Assembly (NCBI RefSeq): GCF_030063135.1
Contig: NZ_JASISO010000017.1
Span: 1-64,000, forward strand
DNA length: 64,000 nucleotides
From: Streptomyces sp. G-G2
GTDB lineage: Bacteria; Actinomycetota; Actinomycetes; Streptomycetales; Streptomycetaceae
Direction of reading: 5' to 3'
Below the pieces are notes generated by a model. That model was given only the letters and a program-made list of their open reading frames with translations. It had not been told where the DNA came from and made no database searches. The position numbers were made by a program, and so were the translations under genes. This document shows, one piece after another, positions 26,143-33,974 of the stretch; the stretch's first letter is position 1; the number at the start of each line of letters is the position of its first letter.

Positions 26143-27690
26143 ATGACGATGCAGGAGAGGGTCGGCGAGCTCACGCTGATCCGTGACGAGGTCCTGAGGG
26201 GAGGGGCGCAGGGCACCGGGGCGCAGCACAGCAGAGGGAAGCTGACCGCGCGCGAACGCCTCGCCCTCCTCTTCGACGAGGGCTCCTTCACCGAGATCGA
26301 GCAGTTGCGGCGCCACCGCGCCACCGGTTTCGGCCTGGAGGCCAAGAGGCCCCACACGGACGGCGTGGTCACCGGCTGGGGCACGGTCGAGGGCCGTACG
26401 GTCTTCGCCTTCGCCCACGACTTCCGGATCTTCGGCGGAGCGCTGGGCGAGGCCCATGCCGCCAAGATCCACAAGATCATGGACCTCGCGCTCGCCGCCG
26501 GAGCTCCCCTGGTGTCGCTGAACGACGGCGCGGGCGCCCGTATCCAGGAAGGTGTCAGCGCCCTGGCGGGCTACGGCGGCATCTTCCAGCGCAACACCCG
26601 GGCCTCGGGAGTCATCCCGCAGATCAGCGTGATGCTCGGCCCGTGCGCGGGCGGCGCCGCCTACAGTCCCGCCCTGACCGACTTCGTGTTCATGGTGCGC
26701 GACACCTCGCAGATGTTCATCACCGGACCCGACGTGGTGAAGGCGGTCACCGGCGAGGAGATCACCCAGAACGGTCTCGGCGGCGCCGACGTCCACGCGG
26801 AGGTCTCCGGCGTCGCGCACTTCGCGTACGACGACGAGGAGAGCTGCATCGCGGAGGTGCGCTACCTGCTCTCGATGCTGCCCGCGAACAACAAGGAGAT
26901 GCCGCCGGGCGCGCCCGTCGACGACCCCGTCGACCGCCGCTGCGACCGGCTGCTCGACCTGGTCCCCGTCGACGGCAGCCGCCCGTACGACATGCGGGCA
27001 GTGATCGGGGAACTCGTCGACCACGGCGAGTACATGGAGATCCACGAGCGCTGGGCCACCAGTGTCATCACGGTGCTGGCACGGCTGGGCGGCCAGGTCG
27101 TCGGCGTCGTCGCCAACCAGCCGCAGTCCTTCGCCGGGGTGCTCGACATCCGGGCGTCGGAAAAGGCCGCGCGGTTCGTGCAGATGTGCGACTCCTTCAA
27201 CATCCCGCTGGTCACCCTCGTCGACGTACCGGGGTTCCTTCCCGGCGTCGACCAGGAACACGGCGGGATCATCCGGCACGGCGCCAAACTGCTGTACGCC
27301 TACTGCAACGCCACGGTGCCGCGGGTCCAGGTGATCCTGCGCAAGGCGTACGGCGGCGCCTACATCGTCATGGACTCCCGCTCGATCGGCGCGGACCTGT
27401 CCCTCGCCTGGCCCTCCAACGAGATCGCCGTCATGGGAGCCGAAGGCGCGGCCAACGTCGTCTTCCGGCGGCAGATCCAGGCGGCCGACGACCCCGAGGC
27501 GATGCGCGCCCAGTTGGTCAAGGAGTACCAGGCCGAGCTGATGCACCCGTACTACGCGGCCGAACGCGGCCTCGTCGACGACGTCATCGACCCGGCCGAC
27601 ACCCGCTCCGCACTGATCGGGGCGCTGTCCATGCTCCGGTCCAAGCACGCCCCGCTGCCCTCCCGCAAGCACGGCAACCCCCCGATGTGA
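26143..27690 (+). CDS. Acyl-CoA carboxylase beta subunit (carboxyltransferase)
   Basis: A 515-residue biotin-dependent carboxyltransferase of the acetyl/propionyl-CoA carboxylase beta type, which moves carboxyl from biotinyl-carrier to acyl-CoA to make malonyl- or methylmalonyl-CoA. Family marks are RGKLTARERLALLFDEGSF, LNDGAGARIQEGVSAL and GPCAGGAAYSPALTDF (N-terminal crotonase fold, acyl-CoA oxyanion site), and LVDVPGFLPGVDQEHGGIIRHGAKLLYAY (read in pieces) with RKAYGGAYIVM in the C-terminal half. Length is typical. ATG 26143 is chosen after AGGGG. The epsilon subunit follows after 9 bp, as usual in Streptomyces; no biotin-bearing alpha subunit is in the window. Confidence 0.95.
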   Translation: MTMQERVGELTLIRDEVLRGGAQGTGAQHSRGKLTARERLALLFDEGSFTEIEQLRRHRATGFGLEAKRPHTDGVVTGWGTVEGRTVFAFAHDFRIFGGALGEAHAAKIHKIMDLALAAGAPLVSLNDGAGARIQEGVSALAGYGGIFQRNTRASGVIPQISVMLGPCAGGAAYSPALTDFVFMVRDTSQMFITGPDVVKAVTGEEITQNGLGGADVHAEVSGVAHFAYDDEESCIAEVRYLLSMLPANNKEMPPGAPVDDPVDRRCDRLLDLVPVDGSRPYDMRAVIGELVDHGEYMEIHERWATSVITVLARLGGQVVGVVANQPQSFAGVLDIRASEKAARFVQMCDSFNIPLVTLVDVPGFLPGVDQEHGGIIRHGAKLLYAYCNATVPRVQVILRKAYGGAYIVMDSRSIGADLSLAWPSNEIAVMGAEGAANVVFRRQIQAADDPEAMRAQLVKEYQAELMHPYYAAERGLVDDVIDPADTRSALIGALSMLRSKHAPLPSRKHGNPPM

Positions 27691-27699
27691 GGAGACGCC

Positions 27700-27909
27700 A
27701 TGTCGACGCCCGCGTTCGACGGGCCACTCGGCCCGACCCTGATCGAGATCATCCGCGGCACCCCCACGGCCGAGGAGATCGCCGCGCTCACGGCGCTGCT
27801 CACCACGCTGGCGGCGGCCTCCGCCCCGGAGCCCGGGCCCGTGCCCGCCGCCGCGGGCTGGGACCGGCCCGAGCGGTTCCCGCCCGCCTCCTGGCGGGCG
27901 CGGCCCTGA
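27700..27909 (+). CDS. Acyl-CoA carboxylase epsilon subunit
   Basis: A 69-residue small protein: LIEIIRGTPTAEEIAALTALL, an Ala/Pro-rich linker, and WDRPERFPPASWRARP. This is the pattern of the actinomycete-specific epsilon subunit (AccE/PccE), which binds the beta subunit and raises carboxylase activity. It starts 9 bp after the beta gene with its own GAGGAG site, so the pair is co-translated. The palindrome upstream of the first SARP gene begins two bases after its stop codon. Confidence 0.85.
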   Translation: MSTPAFDGPLGPTLIEIIRGTPTAEEIAALTALLTTLAAASAPEPGPVPAAAGWDRPERFPPASWRARP

Positions 27910-27911
27910 GG

Positions 27912-27927
27912 TGGCAGCTTGCTGCCA
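27912..27927. promoter_or_regulatory. Palindromic operator TGGCAGC-TT-GCTGCCA
   Basis: A perfect 7+2+7 inverted repeat directly after the carboxylase epsilon gene and about 100 bp before the first SARP gene. Its arms are identical to those of the palindrome at 22405-22420. A weaker copy, TGGCAACTTCCTGAAA, lies at 21325-21340, and a degenerate GGCAGCTTCCTGCA at 42607-42620. Confidence 0.7.
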
Positions 27928-28027
27928 GCCGCGTTGCCGCCTCTCCCACACCCTGCTAATCACTACAAAAGCGGCATGAACCGAGCCGTGCGACGTCGGC
28001 CGCGGCCGCATGACGGGAAGGCAGCTC

Positions 28028-31012
28028 GTGCGTCAGGTGGTGTTCCGGGTCCTGGGTCCTCTGGACATCAGCGCCGACGGGATACCGGTGACCCTCACGG
28101 GCGCCCGTCAGCGCACCATCATGTCGATGCTGCTCCTCGCCCCCAACCGGATCGTGTCGGTCGACACCCTCGCGGACGCCGTCTGGTGCGGGAACCCGCC
28201 CGCCACCGCGCGCAACCAGATCGCCATCTGCGTCTCCGCCCTGCGCAAGACCCTCAAGGCGGCCGTCGGCGTCGAGGACCTCCTGGTCACCAGCCACCCC
28301 GGCTACATGCTGTTCGCCGGGGAACACCGCATCGACGCGGTCGAGTTCGAGGAGCTGGCCGAGCTGGGGCGGGAGGCGGCCCGCGGCGGCCGGGCCGAGG
28401 AGTCCTGCGGCCACTTCGGTGACGCCCTCGCCATGTGGCGCGGCCCCGCGCTGGAGGGCGTCGCCGCGCAGCGCGTCGAGGACGAGGCCGCCCGGCTGAC
28501 GGAGCTGCGCCTCGACGTGTACGAGGAACTCATGGGGCTGCGCCTGGAACTGGGCCACCACCGCGAGGTGACCGGCGAGCTGACCGCCTTCGTGCGCGAG
28601 CACCCGCTCCGGGAGCAGGCCAAGGGGCACCTCATGCTGGCCCACTACCGTTCCGGCCGACGGGCCGAGGCCCTGGAGACGTACCGCGAGGGCCGACGGC
28701 TGCTCAACGACGAACTCGGCATCGATCCCGGACCCGCCCTCCAGAGGCTCCACGGGGAGATCCTCGCGGACTCGCCGAAGCTGGACCTGCCCACCGAGGC
28801 GGTCGTGGCCGTCCCCTCGCGGAGCGTTCCGGCGCAACTGCCGTCGAGCGTCGCCTCGTACACCGGACGCGGCCAGGAACTCGCCGCCCTCGACCGCCTC
28901 CTCGACCACCTCGACGGCGCTGCCCTGCCCGTCGGCTCCATCACCGGCATCGGCGGCGTCGGCAAGACGGCCCTCGCGGTGCACTGGGCCCACCAGGTCG
29001 CCGGCCGCTTCCCCGACGGCCGGCTCTTCGCCGACCTGCGCGGCTACGACGAGGAGGCGCCGCTGCGGCCGAGCGCCGTACTCGACCGGTTCCTGCGCGC
29101 GCTCGGCGTGCCGGGCCCGGAGGTCCCCGCCGACCAGAACGAGCGCGCCGCGCTCTTCCGCAGCGTCCTGGACGGCCGCCGGGTGCTGATCCTCCTCGAC
29201 AACGCCCGCTCCTTCCAGCAGATCCGCCCCCTGCTCCCCGGTACGGGCCGCTGCTGCGTCCTGGTCACCAGCCGGGACCCCATGGGCGGCGCGCTCGCCG
29301 GTGACTACGCCTTCGTACCGATGCACCTCGGCGCCCTGGAACAGGACGAGGCGATCGCGCTGCTCGCCCGGGTGGCGGGCGACGACCGGCTGTCCGCCGA
29401 CCCGGTCGGAGCGGCCCGGCTCAGCGCGCTCTGCGACCGGCTGCCGCTGGCCCTGCGGATCGCGGCGGCCCGGCTCGCGGCCAAGCCCCACTGGCCGGTG
29501 CGCACCCTGGTCTCCCGGCTGGAGGACCAGCACCGCAGGCTCGACGAGCTCAGCCCCGACGAGCGCGGGGTCCGCGCCGGTCTGCGGCTCAGCTACCGCG
29601 ACCTGCCGGCCGCCACCGCCCGGATGTTCCGGCTGCTCGGCGCGGCCAACGTGCCCGACTTCTCCGCCTGGGCCGGAGCCGCGCTCCTCGACATCGACCT
29701 GCTGGACGCCGAGGACCTCATCGAAGAGCTGGTCGACGCGCAGCTGCTGATGCCGCAGGCCGCGACCACCGGCCATGTGCGCTACCGCTTCCAGGCCCTG
29801 CCCCGGCTCTTCGCCCGGGAAGTGGCCCTGGCCGAGGAGAGGGCGGAGGAACTGCGCGCCGCGACCAGGCGCGTGGCCGGTGCCTGGCTGGCGCTCGCCG
29901 GGGAGGCCCACCGCCGGATCTACGGCGGCGACTACACCGTCATCCACAGCGGCGCGCCGCTCCACGCCCTCCCGGCCACGCTCGTGGACAGCCTGCTGGA
30001 GGACCCCATGGAATGGTTCGAGACCGAGCGCGTCGCGATCACGGGCCTGGTGGACCAGACCTCCCGCGACGGCGAGGCCGCGTACGCCTGGGACCTGACG
30101 ATGACCAGCGTCACCCTCTTCCAGAACCGCAACTATCTCGACGACTGGCGCTCCTGCGCCGAGCGGGCCCTGGAGGCCGCCCGCCGCACCGGTGACCGGC
30201 TGGGCGAGGCAGCGATGCTGCACTCGCTCGGCACGCTGGGGATCCTCTCGTGGGAGCACGACGCGGCCGTCGAGCACCTGAACCTGGCGCTGCGCCTGTT
30301 CGAGGAGGAGGGCCAGGACCAGGGGCGGGCCCTGGTCCTGCGCAACCTGGCGCTGTGCGGGCGCTACCGCGGGGATCTGCACCGGGCCCGGCGGATGGGC
30401 CACGAGTCGCTGGAGCTGTTCCGGGCCGGGGGCGACCAGTACGCGGAGGCCCATGTACTGGGCCTGCTCGCGCAGATCGAGCTGGAACTCGGGAACGCGC
30501 AGGCGAGCCTGGTGCTGTCCTCGGAGGCGGTGGTCAGGAGCCGAGGGCTGGGGACCGTGCGCGGCGAGGCGCAGAGCGTCGTCCGGCTAGCCGAAGCCCT
30601 GATCCACCAACGGGACGGGGAGCGCGCGGAGGAGGCGTGCCGACGGGCGCTGGGGCTGGTCCGCACCAGCGGGGACCGGCGGGGCGAGGCGCACACGCTG
30701 CGCGTGCTGGGCGAGGCCCTGTGGTGCCGGGAACGGATGGAGGAGGCCGAATCGGTCCTCGACGACGCGCTGGCGACGGCGGCCAAGGTCCCGGACCGCT
30801 ATCTGGAGGGGCGGGCGGGCATCGCGCTCGGCTGCGTCCGCGCGGTGCGCGGGGACCGGTCCGGCGCGGCGGGCTGCTTCAAGGCCGCGGCCGATCTGTT
30901 CGCCGAGGTCGGCGCCCCGTCCTGGCAGAGCCGGGCCGGGAGGTTGCTGCGACTGCTCGGGGACGGCGACCTGCTGGACCCGTCGGACCTGTTCACGCTC
31001 GTCCAGCCCTGA
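28028..31012 (+). CDS. SARP-family regulator with NB-ARC and TPR domains (AfsR-like)
   Basis: A roughly 994-residue AfsR/SARP regulator, probably the main activator of the NRPS cluster. Order of domains: OmpR-like winged helix (VFRVLGPLDISADGIPVTL... YMLFAGEHRIDAVEFEEL), bacterial transcriptional activation domain (LGIDPGPALQRLHGEIL), an NB-ARC ATPase with an intact P-loop GIGGVGKTALAV (Lys313), LILLDNARS and LPLALRIAAARLA, then a C-terminal TPR-like region. I prefer GTG 28028 because GGGAAGG lies six bases ahead; an ATG at 28010 has no such signal. The TGGCAGC palindrome at 27912-27927 sits upstream. A small minus-strand gene converges with it. Confidence 0.9.
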   Translation: MRQVVFRVLGPLDISADGIPVTLTGARQRTIMSMLLLAPNRIVSVDTLADAVWCGNPPATARNQIAICVSALRKTLKAAVGVEDLLVTSHPGYMLFAGEHRIDAVEFEELAELGREAARGGRAEESCGHFGDALAMWRGPALEGVAAQRVEDEAARLTELRLDVYEELMGLRLELGHHREVTGELTAFVREHPLREQAKGHLMLAHYRSGRRAEALETYREGRRLLNDELGIDPGPALQRLHGEILADSPKLDLPTEAVVAVPSRSVPAQLPSSVASYTGRGQELAALDRLLDHLDGAALPVGSITGIGGVGKTALAVHWAHQVAGRFPDGRLFADLRGYDEEAPLRPSAVLDRFLRALGVPGPEVPADQNERAALFRSVLDGRRVLILLDNARSFQQIRPLLPGTGRCCVLVTSRDPMGGALAGDYAFVPMHLGALEQDEAIALLARVAGDDRLSADPVGAARLSALCDRLPLALRIAAARLAAKPHWPVRTLVSRLEDQHRRLDELSPDERGVRAGLRLSYRDLPAATARMFRLLGAANVPDFSAWAGAALLDIDLLDAEDLIEELVDAQLLMPQAATTGHVRYRFQALPRLFAREVALAEERAEELRAATRRVAGAWLALAGEAHRRIYGGDYTVIHSGAPLHALPATLVDSLLEDPMEWFETERVAITGLVDQTSRDGEAAYAWDLTMTSVTLFQNRNYLDDWRSCAERALEAARRTGDRLGEAAMLHSLGTLGILSWEHDAAVEHLNLALRLFEEEGQDQGRALVLRNLALCGRYRGDLHRARRMGHESLELFRAGGDQYAEAHVLGLLAQIELELGNAQASLVLSSEAVVRSRGLGTVRGEAQSVVRLAEALIHQRDGERAEEACRRALGLVRTSGDRRGEAHTLRVLGEALWCRERMEEAESVLDDALATAAKVPDRYLEGRAGIALGCVRAVRGDRSGAAGCFKAAADLFAEVGAPSWQSRAGRLLRLLGDGDLLDPSDLFTLVQP

Positions 31013-31040
31013 GGGCGGGCGGGCGGGCCGTGGCGCGGGC

Positions 31041-31313
31041 TCAGCTCCAGGGGTCGTCCTTCATCACGACCCGGGTGCGCGAGCCCGGGTCGTCGCTCTT
31101 CGTCAGGGGGGCGCTCGACCACGGGTCGTCCGCCAGCGTCCGCGCACTGGCCACGATCGCGCCGTCCTGGACGACGACCGGTGCGACGGAGAGGGCGAAA
31201 CCGGCGGCCGAGACGAGGCCGAGGGCGAGCACCGCCTGCGCGGCGAGCCGGCCCAGGGGAGCGGTGACGAGGGCGGCGGCGCTCGACTTCGTGGAACGGA
31301 CGAGGTGCGTCAC
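31041..31313 (-). CDS. Small membrane-anchored protein with repeated DDPWS motif
   Basis: A 90-residue protein. One long hydrophobic segment (AQAVLALGLVSAAGFALSVA) follows a short basic N terminus, then a polar tail carries DDPWS twice, once at LADDPWSSAP and once as the last five residues (VMKDDPWS), with SDDPGS between. GTG 31313 is chosen since AGGAG lies six bases upstream. It sits on the opposite strand between two SARP genes. The topology suggests a surface or secreted peptide. No family recognised; it may be a signal or regulator of the SARPs, which is speculation. Confidence 0.6.
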   Translation of the reverse strand: MTHLVRSTKSSAAALVTAPLGRLAAQAVLALGLVSAAGFALSVAPVVVQDGAIVASARTLADDPWSSAPLTKSDDPGSRTRVVMKDDPWS

Positions 31314-31527
31314 GGCATGCTCCTGAAGGTTCGTGGACGGTCCGGGGCCGCTGTGGGCGCCGCCCCGGGGTATGCCGTGAACGGTAGGGAGCCGTCTTGT
31401 CGGAGCGCTTTCGGATCGATTTCGTGGCCCGCGAAATCGCCGCGATGCCCGGGGGCAATCGCCCGTCAGTAGCTTTCGCGGCACGAGGCCAGCCGACCGG
31501 GGCGGGCCCGCGCAAGGCGGAGGCGTC

Positions 31528-33414
31528 ATGGACTTCACGATCCTCGGACCCGTGTCGGCCCGGGCCGCGGGCCGCGCGGTAGCGCTGGACGGCAGCAAGC
31601 AGCGCACCGTGCTCGCCGCCCTGCTGCTGGCCCGCGGCAAGGTCATGACGGACGAGCGGCTCACCACGCTGCTGTGGGGCTGGGAGCCCCCGGCCAGCAG
31701 CACCAACCAGCTCTACACGTACGTCTCACGGCTGCGGACCCGCCTGGGCGCCCGGCACGGTCTGGAGCGCATCGGTTCCGGCTACCGGATGGACATCGGG
31801 GACGCCGGGTTCGACTGGGACGACTTCCGCCGCCTCGTTGACGCGGGCGGCGCCGACCTGACGGCGGGACGGTACGAGGACGCCGAACGCCGCCTCGCCG
31901 CCGCCCTCGCGCTGTGGCGCGGACCGGCCCTGACCGACGTCACCGCGCGGCTCGCCGAGGCGGAGGGCCCCCGGATGGAAGAGGTCCGGCTGTCCGCGCT
32001 GGAACAGCACACCGAGGCCGCCCTCGCGCTGGGCCGGCACGCGGACACCGTTCCCGGCCTGACCCGGCAGGTCGCCCTGCACCCCGTACGGGAGCGGCTG
32101 CGCGGCCACCTGATGACCGCGCTGTTCCGCTGCGGCCGCCAGGCCGACGCGCTCGCCGTGTACGAGGAGGGGCGGCGGGTCCTCGCCGAGGACCTCGGCA
32201 TCGATCCCGGGCCCGAACTGCGCGCCCTGCACCAGAGGGTCCTGACGGGCACGCTCCCCGCGCCGCAGGCCCCGGAGCGCCCGTGCGCGGACCCGGCCCG
32301 CTCGGGGGCGGCTCCCGCACGCGGACCCGGGGAGGCGGACTCCGGCGCGGCCGCTGCCGTGGCGCTGCCGCGCCCCGCCCGCCCGGCGCCCGGCCGCGAC
32401 GGCTGGCCGGGGCTGGTTCCCGCGCTGCTGCCCGCCGCCCCCGGCGACTTCACCGGCCGTGAGGAGGAGAGCGCCGAGATCCTCGCCGCCCTGCGCGCGC
32501 ACCAGGACGTCGTGATCACGGGGGCCCCCGGCACGGGCACGTCGGCGCTGGCGCTGCGGGCGGCGGAACTCAGCCGCGCCGCCTTCCCGGACGGACAGCT
32601 CTACGCCGATCTGCGCACCCCGGAGGGCGGCGCCCGCACCACGGGCGAGGTGCTCGGCTGGTTCCTGCGCGCCCTCGGCGCCGACCCCGCCCGGCTCCCC
32701 GAGGGCCTCGACGAGCGCGTCCAGCTCTACCGGACGCTGCTGGCCGGGCGCCGCGTGTTCGTCGTGCTCGACAACGCGGACGACGACGCCCAGGTACGTC
32801 CGCTGCTGCCGGGCGGTGACAGCCGCACGATCGTCACGGGTCCCCGCTCCCCGCTGGCCTCGCTCGAAGGCACCCGGCTGGTGCGGACCGGCCCCATGAC
32901 GCCCCGGGAGTCGCTCCAGCTGATGATGACGGTCGCGGGACCCGGACGGATCTCCGACGACCTCGAATCGGCCGCGCGCATCGCCGAGTTCTGCGACCGG
33001 CTGCCGCTGGCCCTGCGGATCGCGGGCGCCCGGCTCGCCGCCCGCCCCCAGTGGTCGGCCGCCCGGCTCGCCGCCCGCCTGGCACCCGAGGAGCGCAGGC
33101 TGGCCGAGCTGCGGCTGGGCGGCCTCGACGTACGGGCGACGCTGTCCCGGGCGGTGGACCGGCTGCCCTTCGAGGTGCGCGGCGCCTTCGGTGTCCTCGC
33201 GGCGGCGGGCTGGAGGGACCTGGGCGCGGCCGACGCGGCAGCGCTCCTCGGCACGGGGGTCGACGACGCCGAGGAGATGCTGGAGCAGCTGACCGACGCG
33301 CAGCTGGCGGACGCGTGGGGCGTCGACGGCGACGCCCGGCCGCGCTACCGCTTCACGCGGCTGGTCCGGCTGTTCGCCCAGGAGCGGAGCTCCGCCGTCC
33401 TCCTCGCCGCCTGA
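31528..33414 (+). CDS. SARP-family regulator with defective NB-ARC domain
   Basis: A 628-residue SARP. The N-terminal winged helix (MDFTILGPVSARAAGRAVAL, TNQLYTYVSRLRTRLG) and the activation domain (GIDPGPELRALHQRVL) are normal. After an Ala/Pro-rich linker the NB-ARC part shows VITGAPGTGTSALAL, where the Walker A lysine is Thr338, while FVVLDNADDDAQV and LPLALRIAGARLAA are kept. The protein ends after the helical NB-ARC extension, with no TPR region. ATP binding is therefore doubtful, and it may work as a simple constitutive SARP or modify the larger one upstream. The ATG start follows GGAGG. A strong terminator follows. Confidence 0.9.
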   Translation: MDFTILGPVSARAAGRAVALDGSKQRTVLAALLLARGKVMTDERLTTLLWGWEPPASSTNQLYTYVSRLRTRLGARHGLERIGSGYRMDIGDAGFDWDDFRRLVDAGGADLTAGRYEDAERRLAAALALWRGPALTDVTARLAEAEGPRMEEVRLSALEQHTEAALALGRHADTVPGLTRQVALHPVRERLRGHLMTALFRCGRQADALAVYEEGRRVLAEDLGIDPGPELRALHQRVLTGTLPAPQAPERPCADPARSGAAPARGPGEADSGAAAAVALPRPARPAPGRDGWPGLVPALLPAAPGDFTGREEESAEILAALRAHQDVVITGAPGTGTSALALRAAELSRAAFPDGQLYADLRTPEGGARTTGEVLGWFLRALGADPARLPEGLDERVQLYRTLLAGRRVFVVLDNADDDAQVRPLLPGGDSRTIVTGPRSPLASLEGTRLVRTGPMTPRESLQLMMTVAGPGRISDDLESAARIAEFCDRLPLALRIAGARLAARPQWSAARLAARLAPEERRLAELRLGGLDVRATLSRAVDRLPFEVRGAFGVLAAAGWRDLGAADAAALLGTGVDDAEEMLEQLTDAQLADAWGVDGDARPRYRFTRLVRLFAQERSSAVLLAA

Positions 33415-33516
33415 CGGGCGCCGCCCGCTCCCGTCGCGGCACCGCGCCCTCCCCGTCCGCGCCGCTCTCCCGTCCTGCCCGCTCTCCCCGTCCCTCCCGC
33501 TGTCCCCGTCCCTCCC

Positions 33517-33560
33517 GGCCTTCGCGGACCGGCCGCCTCGGCGCCCGGTCCGCGAAGGCC
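33517..33560. terminator. Strong bidirectional hairpin terminator
   Basis: A perfect 16-bp stem, GGCCTTCGCGGACCGG at 33517-33532 with its complement at 33545-33560, and a 12-nt loop. It lies between the convergent second SARP gene and the 79-residue ORF, 15 bp before the stop codon of the latter. Confidence 0.88.
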
Positions 33561-33575
33561 TTTCGCCGTCGCGGG

Positions 33576-33815
33576 TCAGCCGCAGCCGCCCGCGTGGCCC
33601 TCGTCGAAGCTGTAGGTCTCGGTGGGAGCCCGGAATTCGTGGCTCTGTGCCACCAGGGAGGTGAGTGCGTCCACGTATTCCGCCAGAAGCGCGGCCCAGG
33701 GAGTCGCCTCGCCACGCAGCTGCAATTCCTGTACCCGTGTTCCCCGCTGCTCGATATCCGTCAGGACGTCCAGTACGTTCTGAGCCTCGCTCAGGGAGTT
33801 CTCGTTCCGGTCCAT
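33576..33815 (-). CDS. Small protein of unknown function (79 residues)
   Basis: ATG 33815 has AGGAG five bases upstream, so translation is likely. The first 60 residues look helical and acidic (LSEAQNVLDVLTDIEQRG, WAALLAEYVDALTSLVAQ); the tail is ETYSFDEGHAGGCG, ending with Gly-Gly-Cys-Gly. It is transcribed divergently from the halogenase-like gene 160 bp away and shares a terminator with the SARP gene. There are no obvious peptide-modifying enzymes beside it. It could be a small regulator, a carrier-like protein, or a peptide precursor; none is supported over the others. Confidence 0.5.
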   Translation of the reverse strand: MDRNENSLSEAQNVLDVLTDIEQRGTRVQELQLRGEATPWAALLAEYVDALTSLVAQSHEFRAPTETYSFDEGHAGGCG

Positions 33816-33974
33816 CGCTGCTCCTGTGTGTGAAATGGACCCTGTTCAGGTCCCGCACTCACAGATTCGGACGGGGTGGTATACGGATTCTCGCGCCGGT
33901 CTGCACCGGCCCGTAGAGCTTTCCGCACGGTCGCGTACAGATCCCGTACAGACGACGGGGGCAGCTTTTCGGGC

